The notes beneath the pieces are model-generated. The model saw only the letters and a list, made by a program, of their open reading frames with translations, was not told where the DNA came from and did not search any database. The translations under genes and the position numbers were made by a program. Of a stretch of DNA of 64,000 bases, positions 25,518 through 33,605 are shown in pieces; position 1 is the first letter of the stretch, and each line of letters opens with the position of its first letter. This DNA is from SIG299 sp051880375. GTDB lineage: Bacteria > Bacillota > Clostridia > Lachnospirales > Lachnospiraceae. The stretch lies in the NCBI GenBank assembly GCA_051880375.1, contig JBJENV010000003.1:1-64000 (forward strand), written 5' to 3'.

Positions 25518-25531
25518 CAAGGAGAGATTTT

Positions 25532-27175
25532 ATGAAGACAGAGGATTTCCGGAAAGGGACAGGCAGGAAGAACAGAATGTATAAATATTTGTTTCTGAAA
25601 AAAGGGAAGTTTATATTATTTGCCATCGGCATGTGTCTTTTACAGGCGATGGGAACGGGCTTTGCGCTTGTTTTAAGCGCTCTGATAGACAGTGCCGCTA
25701 AAGATACTGCCACGGTATTCCGGTGCCTGCTTGCGGGCCTGCTTTTTATTCTGGTGTTTGTCGGTGTGGATGCAGTTTACATACTATTGAAAAATTCTAT
25801 CAAAAAGGATTTGAGGGTACATCTCAAGTCTGATTTGTTTACGGCAATCATGAAGAAGCCGGTGAGTGCTTTTGAAAGCAGCAACAGTGCGGAATATTTG
25901 AATGATTTTAACAACAATCTTGGTATGTATGAAACGCTGTATTATGATAACCTTCTGATGATACCGGCGCTCTTTTTGCAGTTTGGAATTGCGGCAGCGG
26001 TCTGCATTTCCCTGGAGCCGATGATGCTGCTTCTGATGGTTGTACTGGCATTTGTGACGCTGCTTAGCACGAAATTTACATCGGGAATGCTGGAAAAAGG
26101 AAGTCAGGGTGTAGTAGATGCTTCCGAAGCTTATCTGACGGAGATAAAGGACGATTTCGCCGGATACCGGACCATTCGGAACTTCGGAATTCTTTCTTTG
26201 ATTTTCGGAAGACATAAAAAAATGAATGAAACAATGGAGCAGGCAAAATATAGCCTGGCAAATAACCGGATGGTCTGTGAATGTGTAGGAGAACTGGTGG
26301 GCCTTGGCTCTACGGTGCTTGTTATGGGTGTGGCAGCCTATTATGCCTCAAAAGGCGTATTTTCGGCAGGACTTGTCATAGCATTCGGGCAGTTAATCGG
26401 ACATATTATATCACCGATTAATCAGATGCCGTCGGTGATTGCAAATTACCGCGCATCAAAGCCGCTTACAAAACGCTTTCGGGAGCTGCTTGAGGAAACG
26501 CCGGAGGAAAAGGGGACAGAAAAGACTTCCTTTGACACCGAAATACGCATGCAGGATGTCAGCTTTTCTTATGAAGAGAATCGGGTTGCGCTGGCACCTG
26601 TCACGGCTGTTTTTGAAAAAGGAAAGAAGTATGCCGTGGTCGGAGAGAGCGGCTGCGGCAAAAGCACGCTGTTTCATCTGCTGACCGGCTGTTATAAAAA
26701 CTATAAAGGCAGCCTTTCGGTGGACGGTACGGAAATTTCCGGGTTAAAGGATGCTTCTCTGCAGCAGCTGATGGGTGTCGTATCGCAGGATACGTTTCTG
26801 TTTCATGATACGTTGTACAACAATATTACAATGTTCCGCGACGGCTTTTCGGACGACGAAGTGCAAAATGCAATCGAGAAAGCGGGTCTTTCCGGGTTTG
26901 TGGAAAAGCTTACGGAAGGGATGCAGACAGTCATCAGTGAGAACGGAAAGAATTTATCCGGCGGCGAAAAGCAGAGAATCGGGTTGGCACGTGTTCTCTT
27001 AAACCGGAATCCGATTATGCTGTTTGACGAGCCTACGGCAAATCTGGACGAAAAGAATTCGAAGGATATTGAAAACCACATTTTGTCGATACCGGATAAG
27101 ACAGTCATTATGATAACGCATAAAACAGATGCGGAAACCTTGAAGCGGTTTGATGAGGTAGTGCAGATTGGGTAA
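25532..27175 (+). CDS. ABC transporter, fused permease and ATPase
   Basis: 547 residues. Six membrane segments at about 25-310, and the nucleotide-binding domain at about 335-545: Walker A GESGCGKST, Q loop VSQDTFLF, signature LSGGEKQRIGLARVLL, Walker B PIMLFDEPTANLD with catalytic Glu and an H-loop His (ITHKT). All catalytic residues are intact, so a homodimer is possible. It is short for an exporter, with a compact membrane domain like lantibiotic or small peptide exporters. It stands alone behind an attenuator-like leader. Substrate is unknown. Confidence 0.9.
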   Translation: MKTEDFRKGTGRKNRMYKYLFLKKGKFILFAIGMCLLQAMGTGFALVLSALIDSAAKDTATVFRCLLAGLLFILVFVGVDAVYILLKNSIKKDLRVHLKSDLFTAIMKKPVSAFESSNSAEYLNDFNNNLGMYETLYYDNLLMIPALFLQFGIAAAVCISLEPMMLLLMVVLAFVTLLSTKFTSGMLEKGSQGVVDASEAYLTEIKDDFAGYRTIRNFGILSLIFGRHKKMNETMEQAKYSLANNRMVCECVGELVGLGSTVLVMGVAAYYASKGVFSAGLVIAFGQLIGHIISPINQMPSVIANYRASKPLTKRFRELLEETPEEKGTEKTSFDTEIRMQDVSFSYEENRVALAPVTAVFEKGKKYAVVGESGCGKSTLFHLLTGCYKNYKGSLSVDGTEISGLKDASLQQLMGVVSQDTFLFHDTLYNNITMFRDGFSDDEVQNAIEKAGLSGFVEKLTEGMQTVISENGKNLSGGEKQRIGLARVLLNRNPIMLFDEPTANLDEKNSKDIENHILSIPDKTVIMITHKTDAETLKRFDEVVQIG

Positions 27176-27222
27176 AAGATAATAATAGAAATGTGCAAAA
27201 ATGTATTGTTAGCAGAAAACCA

Positions 27223-27251
27223 TTGACATACCCTATTTAATAGGGTATATT
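27223..27251 (+). promoter_or_regulatory. Promoter and palindromic operator of the toxin-antitoxin pair
   Basis: Perfect TTGACA (27223-27228), 17-base spacer, TATATT (27246-27251). The spacer holds a perfect palindrome at 27228-27248: arms ATACCCTATT and AATAGGGTAT around one T. It covers most of the promoter, as expected for autorepression by the HTH antitoxin encoded downstream. Confidence 0.85.
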
Positions 27252-27258
27252 AACCTTT

Positions 27259-27579
27259 ATTCAAACTACAGAATTTACAAAAAACTGGAAGCACATTGGA
27301 TTTACTGAAGATGATTTGCGTAGACTTGAACTAGAAATTTTAAAAAATCCTAAAATTGGTCGGGTGATTCAAGGAACAGGAAAGCTTCGAAAAATGCGTT
27401 TTGCCGCTGAACATGTGGGTAAAAGTGGAAGCAGCAGAGTCTGCTATGTGGATTTTGTTCTACAGGAAACGATTTACTTGATTACAGTATATCCTAAAAA
27501 TGAAAAAGATAACTTGTCAAAAGCGGAATGCAATGAAATCAAGAAAATGATAGAACAATTGGAAGCGAGCTTGAAATAA
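27259..27579 (+). CDS. HigB/RelE-type toxin-like protein, start codon uncertain
   Basis: The open frame encodes FIQTTEFTKNWKHIGFTEDDLRRLELEILKNP, then GRVIQGTGKLRKMRFAAEHVGKSGSSRVCYVDFVL, matching RelE/HigB-like mRNA interferases of about 105 residues. No ATG or GTG lies in frame before the conserved N-terminus: the frame opens after a TAG at 27241, and the only candidates are ATA 27247 or ATT 27259. The TTG at 27316 would delete about 20 conserved residues. ATT 27259 coincides with the predicted transcription start, so a leaderless message is possible, or the start codon has been lost. The start given here is provisional. The antitoxin follows after 13 bases. Confidence 0.6.
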   Translation: MQTTEFTKNWKHIGFTEDDLRRLELEILKNPKIGRVIQGTGKLRKMRFAAEHVGKSGSSRVCYVDFVLQETIYLITVYPKNEKDNLSKAECNEIKKMIEQLEASLK

Positions 27580-27592
27580 GGAGGTTAAGATT

Positions 27593-27919
27593 ATGAGTAA
27601 TGTGTATGAAAGTATTATAGCGGGACTTGCTGAAGCTGTAGAAGACGCAAAAAGTACCGACAAAAAGCTGAACAGACGGGTTGTAACCGTTATGCCGGTA
27701 AAAGAATATCGGGCAGCGGATGTACAAAAAATCAGAAAAGCTACCGGATTATCACAGAAGCTATTTGCAAGCTATATGGGAGTTTCTGATAAAACGGTAG
27801 AGGCTTGGGAAGCGGGAACAAATCGTCCTTCCGGTGCTGCAAGCAGAATTCTTACGATGATGGAAATGAATCATAATCTGACTACGGAGTTTCCGTTTGT
27901 GCAGGTTGCCAAAGAGTAA
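27593..27919 (+). CDS. HigA-type antitoxin, XRE-family HTH
   Basis: 108 residues. A helix-turn-helix at about 43-100 (DVQKIRKATGLSQKLFASYMGVSDKTVEAWEAGTNRPSGAASRIL) gives DNA binding; the N-terminal 40 residues likely wrap the toxin. ATG 27593 follows AAGGAGG by eight bases, much stronger than anything before the toxin, so antitoxin should be made in excess. Toxin-first order is typical of higBA. The palindrome in the promoter is its likely operator. Confidence 0.85.
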   Translation: MSNVYESIIAGLAEAVEDAKSTDKKLNRRVVTVMPVKEYRAADVQKIRKATGLSQKLFASYMGVSDKTVEAWEAGTNRPSGAASRILTMMEMNHNLTTEFPFVQVAKE

Positions 27920-27937
27920 AAATTAAGATATCAGTCC

Positions 27938-27966
27938 TTTACAAATCCGAAAAACCATGCTACGAT
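27938..27966 (+). promoter_or_regulatory. Promoter of the metG T-box leader
   Basis: TTTACA (27938-27943), 17-base spacer, TACGAT (27961-27966), just upstream of the T-box stem I. Confidence 0.7.
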
Positions 27967-27973
27967 AGAAAAA

Positions 27974-28296
27974 GCTTGATAAAACAATCGGCTGTGAAGA
28001 GGAGAGTACACGTTTGGATGCCGTACAGAGAGTCCTTGGAAGAACTTCCGGGTGGTGCATGCCGCCTCGTTTGCTGAGAGAAGGACGGATTTGAGAAACG
28101 TGGAAGATGGCCTCGGAGCTTCACATCTGAACCGCCTGCGGATAGGATGTGACGGGTTCACCCGTTATCGTGACGCACTGTGATGGCAGTGTTCGTAACT
28201 GACATAGTGCATAAGGCAGCTTCTGCGAAGGGGCTGTAAATTAAAGTGGTATCACGTGAGAGTAACTCCCGTCTTTAAACAAGGCGGGAGTTTTTA
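27974..28296 (+). ncRNA. T-box riboswitch, methionine-specific, upstream of metG
   Basis: Typical T-box order: stem I beginning near GAAGAGGAGAGTA, an apical region with AGAGAG and GGGTGGTGC, a candidate specifier ATG at 28107-28109 (GAAG-ATG-GCC), stem III region, then the T-box AAAGTGGTATCACG at about 28243-28256 followed by the terminator. The TGGT at 28247-28250 should pair with the ACCA 3' end of uncharged tRNA-Met; its last base T fits discriminator A. Uncharged tRNA-Met would favour the antiterminator and raise methionyl-tRNA synthetase. The specifier is assigned by position and by the gene controlled. Confidence 0.88.
28264..28296 (+). terminator. T-box regulated terminator
   Basis: AACTCCCG and CGGGAGTT pair around a 13-base loop, followed by five T residues. 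The 5' arm overlaps the T-box antiterminator strand. Confidence 0.9.
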
Positions 28297-28313
28297 TGTT
28301 TCAAACTCCTGTT

Positions 28314-28573
28314 TTTCTAAAGAGTAATTTATGTTTTTATTATCCGGCAAATGCTTCGGGCTGCGAATATAAGATTTTCTAAGTGCTTTGAGGAAGCATT
28401 TCTATGAATGACGCAACCGGATTAGATTCGCCATCCGTGGCTCAGCTAATCCTTTTGCCGACATCGTGTCGGCAAATTGCTGGGAAAGACAAAGCACTAA
28501 GAAAATCTATATATTCTGCGCCAGGCGCAAAAGCCGGATAATAAAACATAAATTACTTCATTAGAAAGGAAAG
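28314..28573. repeat. Large inverted-repeat (MITE-like) element between T-box and metG
   Basis: Two 68-base arms, 28323-28390 and 28490-28557, are near-perfect inverted repeats: 26 outer bases (AGTAATTTATG... to TATCCGGC) with one bulge, a poorly matched middle, and about 21 inner bases (to GTGCTTTG). TTTCTAA and TTAGAAA extend the outer stem beyond a small gap. The 99-base interior has GGATTAG/CTAATCC and a perfect hairpin TTTGCCGACA-TCG-TGTCGGCAAA (28454-28476). There is no coding frame. It looks like a non-autonomous mobile element or repeated palindromic unit inserted in the metG leader. Copy number elsewhere cannot be seen. Confidence 0.75.
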
Positions 28574-28671
28574 GATATTCAAAACATAAAACCTCCCTTT
28601 TGGGTATCACGAAATTGTAATCATTATAAAATCTGTGCCAATATCCGGCGCAGGGAAAGAGGGAACAAGGT

Positions 28672-30672
28672 ATGGAAAAGAAGAAATTTTACATGACAAC
28701 CGCGATTGCCTATACTTCGGGCAAGCCGCACATCGGAAACACGTATGAGGCAATTCTGGCGGACAGCATTGCGCGCTATAAGCGTCTGGAGGGCTATGAA
28801 GTATTTCTGCAGACCGGTACGGACGAGCACGGTCAGAAAATCGAGGAAAAGGCAGCCGCAAAGGGCATCAGTCCGAAGGAATTTGTCGATGAGGTAGCAG
28901 GTGAAATCAAAGGAATCTGGGATCTGGTCGGCACGTCGTATAACAAGTTTATCCGGACCACCGATGAGCAGCACGAAAAGCAGGTACAGAAGATTTTTAA
29001 AAAGCTTTATGACCAGGGTGACATTTACAAAGGCTACTACGAAGGTATGTACTGTACGCCGTGTGAGTCGTTTTTTACCGCGTCACAGCTTGTGGACGGC
29101 AAGTGTCCGGACTGTGGAAGACCGTGCCAGCCGGCAAAGGAGGAGGCTTATTTCTTAAAGCTTTCCAATTACACCGACCGTCTGATTGAGCACATCAACA
29201 CGCATCCGGAGTTTATCCAGCCGGAGTCCAGAAAGAATGAAATGATGAACAACTTCCTGCTTCCGGGCCTTCAGGATTTGTGCGTATCGAGAACATCGTT
29301 TAAATGGGGCATTCCGGTCAGCTTTGATGAAAAGCATGTGGTTTATGTCTGGATTGATGCATTAAGCAACTATATTACCGGTATCGGCTACGACTGCGAC
29401 GGCAATTCCACCGAACAGTTTGAAAAGCTCTGGCCGGCGGATTTACACTTAATCGGTAAGGATATTTTAAGATTCCACACAATTTACTGGCCGATTATGT
29501 TAATGGCGCTCGGGCTTCCGCTTCCGAAGCAGATTTTCGGACATCCGTGGCTGTTGCAGGGCGGTGAGAAGATGAGCAAATCGAAGGGCAATGTGCTTTA
29601 TGCCGATGATCTTGCCAAGGTATTCGGTGTGGATGCGGTTCGTTATTTCGTGCTTCACGAAATGCCGTTTGACAACGACGGTGTCATCACGTGGGAACTG
29701 TTGGTGGAGCGGTGCAATTCCGACCTTGCCAACACACTCGGAAATCTGGTCAACCGTACGATTTCCATGTCGAACAAGTACTTCGGCGGCGAAGTAGTAA
29801 ATGCCGGTGTCTGCGAGCCGGTCGATGAGGAGTTAAAGGCACTGGCATTGGAAACACCGGGCAAGGTAGCGGCAAAGATGGAACATCTTCGCGTTGCCGA
29901 TGCGATTACCGAAATTTTCACGCTGTATAAGAGATGCAACAAGTATATTGACGAAACAATGCCGTGGGCGCTTGCGAAGGATGAGACAAAGAAGGAACGC
30001 TTACAGACTGTCCTTTACAATTTAATCGAGAGTATCTGCATCGGAACAAGCCTGCTTGCTCCGTTTATGCCGGAAACTGCCGAAAAGATTTTTGCGCAGT
30101 TAGACACAAAGGCAAGAAGCATGGATGAGTTAGATGTGTTCGGCAGATATCCGGGCGGCAGTAAAGTAACGGAAACACCGGAAATCCTGTTTGCACGTCT
30201 TGACTTAGAAGAAGTGTTAAAGACCGCAGAGCAGATTAAGGCAGCTCAGGCGGCAGAGTACGCAAAGGAAAACGGAACTGCAGAGGATACAGCAGAAAAC
30301 AGTGCAGAAAAGAAGGAAGAAACCGTGATTGATATCGAAGCAAAGCCGGAAATCACGTATGACGATTTTGCAAAGCTGCAGTTTCAGGTCGGTGAAATCA
30401 TCGCCTGTGAGGAAGTAAAGAAGTCGAAAAAGCTGTTGTGCTCCCAGGTGAAAATCGGAAGCCAGGTAAAGCAGATTGTATCGGGCATCAAGGCACATTA
30501 CACACCGGAGCAGATGGTCGGCAAGAAAGTCATGGTACTTGTCAACTTAAAACCTGCCACACTGGCGGGCATTGTGTCGGAAGGCATGCTGCTTTGTGCG
30601 GAGGATGAAAACGGAGAGCTTGCACTGATGACGCCGGAGAAGAATATGCCGGCAGGTGCGGAAATCTGCTAA
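28672..30672 (+). CDS. metG: Methionyl-tRNA synthetase
   Basis: Class I synthetase of 666 residues that charges tRNA-Met. The HIGH-type motif is KPHIGNTY, the zinc knuckle region is CTPCESFFTASQLVDGKCPDCGRPC, and KMSKSKGN is the second catalytic motif. The anticodon-binding domain follows (about 370-510), then a Glu/Ala-rich linker and a C-terminal EMAP/Trbp111-type tRNA-binding domain (about 560-666, DFAKLQFQVGEIIACEEVKKSKKLL). The four-Cys zinc site marks the MetRS1 type. ATG is preceded by GGAACAAGG. It is controlled by the T-box and separated from it by the inverted-repeat element. Confidence 0.97.
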   Translation: MEKKKFYMTTAIAYTSGKPHIGNTYEAILADSIARYKRLEGYEVFLQTGTDEHGQKIEEKAAAKGISPKEFVDEVAGEIKGIWDLVGTSYNKFIRTTDEQHEKQVQKIFKKLYDQGDIYKGYYEGMYCTPCESFFTASQLVDGKCPDCGRPCQPAKEEAYFLKLSNYTDRLIEHINTHPEFIQPESRKNEMMNNFLLPGLQDLCVSRTSFKWGIPVSFDEKHVVYVWIDALSNYITGIGYDCDGNSTEQFEKLWPADLHLIGKDILRFHTIYWPIMLMALGLPLPKQIFGHPWLLQGGEKMSKSKGNVLYADDLAKVFGVDAVRYFVLHEMPFDNDGVITWELLVERCNSDLANTLGNLVNRTISMSNKYFGGEVVNAGVCEPVDEELKALALETPGKVAAKMEHLRVADAITEIFTLYKRCNKYIDETMPWALAKDETKKERLQTVLYNLIESICIGTSLLAPFMPETAEKIFAQLDTKARSMDELDVFGRYPGGSKVTETPEILFARLDLEEVLKTAEQIKAAQAAEYAKENGTAEDTAENSAEKKEETVIDIEAKPEITYDDFAKLQFQVGEIIACEEVKKSKKLLCSQVKIGSQVKQIVSGIKAHYTPEQMVGKKVMVLVNLKPATLAGIVSEGMLLCAEDENGELALMTPEKNMPAGAEIC

Positions 30673-30685
30673 TATCAGTGTAAAA

Positions 30686-30756
30686 AGGATGCCCCTTGTA
30701 TTCCGGAGGGGCATCTCCTGCATTTGGGAGGATATCTCCTGCTTTTTAGGGTTTTG
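30686..30756 (+). terminator. Probable terminator region after metG
   Basis: GATGCCCCT and AGGGGCATC form a strong stem (30691-30715), then GGAGGATATCTCC forms a second small hairpin followed by TGCTTTTTAGGGTTTT. Termination is likely at the second T-run. Confidence 0.55.
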
Positions 30757-30800
30757 GGTGCAGCAGCACGAAAGTGAAATGGAAATAACAGGAAAGGCGG

Positions 30801-31700
30801 ATGGATGCGATGAAAAAGGAAGGGAAGAACAGAAAAATAAAAATGCTGGCATATGCGCTGCTTGCCATGATAGCTGCAATTCTGGGGTTTAGCACGGGAC
30901 TGTTTCAGATGGAAAAACTGGCATCTCAAATTTCTGTCAGTACGGCTGTGTTGCTAAAGCTTGTGATTATGGTGCTTCTTGTGTTACTCATTATAAATCT
31001 GGTGACGATGGTTTTGGAAAGTGTAAAGCTAAAAAGTCATCGGGCGCGTTCGATGGTATCTCTTTCCTTAAGTCTGGCAAAGTATGTGGCGTTTATTGTT
31101 ATTTTTTGCTGGGGACTTTCGATTCTCGGAGTGAACATCGGTACCATTGTGGCAAGTGTCGGAATCCTGGCCCTGATTGTAGGTTTCAGCGCAGAAAGCC
31201 TGATTGCGGATGTCGTGACGGGAACCTTTATGCTTTTGGAAAATCAGTATAATGTGGGTGATATTGTAGAGGTAAACGGATTCAGAGGAACCGTTACAAG
31301 CATCGGAATCCGAACAACCTGTATTACGGATGCCGGAGATAACGTGAAAATCATTAATAATTCGGAAATGAAAAATATTTTGAACCGCTCGGATCATTTG
31401 TCCAGAGCGGTGAGTGATATTTCGATTCCCTATGAGACAGATATTGAGAGGCTGGAAGGTGAGCTCCCAAAGCTTCTGGAGGAAATTTACAATACACACA
31501 AGGATACCATGAAGAATGCTCCTCAGTATCTTGGAGTGCAGGCACTCGAAGCGTCCGGAATTCTGCTTCGTTTTGTGGTGGAGGTTTCGGAGAAAAATAT
31601 TTTCTCTGCAACGAGAATTTTAAACCGGGATTTGCTCCTTGGATTTAGAAAACTGGGTGTGGAATGTCCGTTCCCTCAGTTGGATATACATAACAGGTAG
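30801..31700 (+). CDS. MscS-family mechanosensitive channel
   Basis: 299 residues. Two to three membrane segments in the first 125 residues lead into the conserved pore and beta domain: VASVGILALIVGFSAESLIADVVTGTFMLLENQYNVGDIVEVNGFRGTVTSIGIRTT. A cytoplasmic alpha/beta domain follows (FVVEVSEKNIFSATRILNRDLLLGFRKLGVECPFPQ). It should release ions under hypo-osmotic shock. A second in-frame ATG lies at 30810; the first is kept because GGAAAGG is nearby for either. The next gene starts 11 bases downstream and may be co-transcribed. Confidence 0.92.
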   Translation: MDAMKKEGKNRKIKMLAYALLAMIAAILGFSTGLFQMEKLASQISVSTAVLLKLVIMVLLVLLIINLVTMVLESVKLKSHRARSMVSLSLSLAKYVAFIVIFCWGLSILGVNIGTIVASVGILALIVGFSAESLIADVVTGTFMLLENQYNVGDIVEVNGFRGTVTSIGIRTTCITDAGDNVKIINNSEMKNILNRSDHLSRAVSDISIPYETDIERLEGELPKLLEEIYNTHKDTMKNAPQYLGVQALEASGILLRFVVEVSEKNIFSATRILNRDLLLGFRKLGVECPFPQLDIHNR

Positions 31701-31711
31701 GTCTGATATCG

Positions 31712-32554
31712 ATGAAACATGATGAGGAATACAATATCGGGAAGGAGTTCGAGGCACTGCCGGATGAATATCTGCAGGGTGGCGGAAACAAAGAGGACTC
31801 CTTGACAAATCAGAGGAAGCAGACTTGGAAGAAGATGATGTATTTTACTGCAGTTCTTGCGATAATAGCTTATATGGCAGCGGGAACTACATCGTTTGAT
31901 ACAACAGGATTTTCCGGGACGGGGAAACAGACGCAGCTGCCTGTTTATCCGGTAGAGGACGGAACATCGTATTACGTGGTGTACAACGATACCTGCGATC
32001 CGGATAACGGCTGGAGCAATCGCATTTTGGACTCAGGATTTCTCTTTGAATCGCAGCTTCTTCAGGGGATAAATTACGAACTGCCGGAATATGAGCCGGC
32101 GGAGGGGTACGTATTTCTGGGCTGGGTTCTTTTTTATGGAGACGGTAACATGGGCATGGCAGGAGATGCTTTGACGGCAAGTAATATCTGCTACATAAAG
32201 CCGGAAAACGGAAGCCGCTCCATAGAGGTACATGCAGCCTGGCGTCATGATGGTATCGGCAAGTGGGCCAGCCTTCTGACTCTGGATGCAAACGGCGGTA
32301 TCATCGAAAGCGGGAGCACTGTGACTTATGACGCGTCAGGTCCCATGGCATCAGGCTCCAATGTATATTTGTGCGCATATCCTGTACCGGTACGGAAAGG
32401 TTATACCTTTGCCGGCTGGTATACCGAACCGGATTGCAGCGGTAAACCAATCAAGATGCTGTCGGGACTGGATTTTTATCAGAAAAATGGTGACGGCTAT
32501 GACTGGAGCACGATGAACCCAATCACACTTTATGCCGGATGGGAAAAGAATTAA
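31712..32554 (+). CDS. Membrane-anchored InlB B-repeat protein
   Basis: 280 residues. A charged cytoplasmic N-terminus of about 40 residues precedes one membrane segment (about 43-60, MMYFTAVLAIIAYMAAGT), giving a type II signal-anchor. Outside is a beta-rich region with at least one Listeria-Bacteroides (InlB B) repeat at about 195-278: LDANGGIIESGS, YPVPVRKGYTFAGWYTEPDCSGKPI and a final TLYAGW. An earlier divergent copy (EGYVFLGWVLFYGDG...VHAAWR) is at about 130-175. Such repeats are usually surface spacers or adhesion modules. The function is unknown. It follows mscS closely. Confidence 0.8.
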   Translation: MKHDEEYNIGKEFEALPDEYLQGGGNKEDSLTNQRKQTWKKMMYFTAVLAIIAYMAAGTTSFDTTGFSGTGKQTQLPVYPVEDGTSYYVVYNDTCDPDNGWSNRILDSGFLFESQLLQGINYELPEYEPAEGYVFLGWVLFYGDGNMGMAGDALTASNICYIKPENGSRSIEVHAAWRHDGIGKWASLLTLDANGGIIESGSTVTYDASGPMASGSNVYLCAYPVPVRKGYTFAGWYTEPDCSGKPIKMLSGLDFYQKNGDGYDWSTMNPITLYAGWEKN

Positions 32555-32681
32555 CCTCAGCAAAGAAAAGGCGAAACAGAATAGCCGGAAGTTTATCGGT
32601 AATAATCGGAGAAAGTAGTATTCCGCATCTTATGGGAAAGGAGCTGAAAGGTCGAAATACAGTCTGCAGTCGACCAATAAA

Positions 32682-33605
32682 ATGAAAAAATATATTTGGG
32701 GCATTTTATACGGTCTTCTTCTGACCGTATTTACGGCATATGTGCTTTTGGATACTTTTGTGATAACTCGTGTGTATACCACGGTACCATCCAATGATAA
32801 CAGCGGTTCTTCTTCCACCGACAGTCAAAAAAGCGAAAAGAACGAAGAAACGGGGCAAAACGCTTCTCTTGTAGTGCGGACAGAAAATTCTTATGAGGAT
32901 GCTCATATTTCAATTACAATAACCGGGTACAGAGAGAACAATACAACGATCTATGTGGCAGATGTGAAGCTTTCCTCTGCGGAATATTTAAAAACAGCCC
33001 TTGCAAAGAAATCATACGGCAAAAATGTTACCGAAAAAACTTCTGAAATTGCAGAAGAAAACAACGCAATTCTTGCCATTAACGGCGATTACTACGGTAC
33101 ACAGGAAAACGGTTATGTACTCAGAAACGGAGTATTGTACCGCAGCAGCGTATCAGGCGGGCAGGAAGACCTTGTGATTTACGCAGACGGCTCCTTTGAA
33201 ATCATCACCGAGCAGAGTGTTTCTGCCGAAGAATTGTTGTCGGCAGGAGCACAGCAGATTTTATCCTTTGGTCCGGCATTGGTAATCAACGGACAGGTTT
33301 CCATAACCGAGGAGGAAGAGGTCGGAAAAGCAATGGCAAGCAATCCGCGTACCGCGATTGGTATCGTGGACATTCTTCATTACGTTCTGGTAGTATCCGA
33401 TGGAAGAACGAAGGAAAGCGAAGGACTCAGTCTTTATGAACTGGCTGAATTTATGCAGTCGCTCGGTGCAACGATTGCTTACAATCTGGATGGCGGCGGT
33501 TCCTCCACGATGTATTTTAACGGAGAGGTCATCAACAATCCTACCACGAACGGAAAGAGTATTCAGGAAAGGAGCGTGAGTGATATTGTATACATCGGAT
33601 ATTGA
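32682..33605 (+). CDS. NAGPA-type phosphodiester glycosidase domain protein, membrane-anchored
   Basis: 307 residues with an N-terminal membrane segment (4-25) and a Ser-rich linker. The PF09992-type domain has AILAINGDYYGTQENGYVLRNGVLY, LSFGPALVINGQ, NPRTAIGIVD and IAYNLDGGGSSTMYFNGEVINNPTTNG. The mammalian relative removes GlcNAc from a phosphodiester on mannose 6-phosphate; bacterial members are thought to act on wall or exopolysaccharide phosphodiesters. Activity here is inferred. The ribosome site is weak: a small hairpin (GGTCG/CGACC, about 32649-32674) lies just upstream of ATG 32682. The next gene overlaps its end by 26 bases. Confidence 0.85.
   Translation: MKKYIWGILYGLLLTVFTAYVLLDTFVITRVYTTVPSNDNSGSSSTDSQKSEKNEETGQNASLVVRTENSYEDAHISITITGYRENNTTIYVADVKLSSAEYLKTALAKKSYGKNVTEKTSEIAEENNAILAINGDYYGTQENGYVLRNGVLYRSSVSGGQEDLVIYADGSFEIITEQSVSAEELLSAGAQQILSFGPALVINGQVSITEEEEVGKAMASNPRTAIGIVDILHYVLVVSDGRTKESEGLSLYELAEFMQSLGATIAYNLDGGGSSTMYFNGEVINNPTTNGKSIQERSVSDIVYIGY

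Noticed and set aside
27316..27579. TTG 27316 as toxin start
   Set aside because: It would remove about 20 conserved RelE/HigB residues that are encoded in frame upstream.
27931..28161. Minus-strand frame in the metG leader
   Set aside because: The region is a T-box RNA on the plus strand; the frame has no ribosome site.
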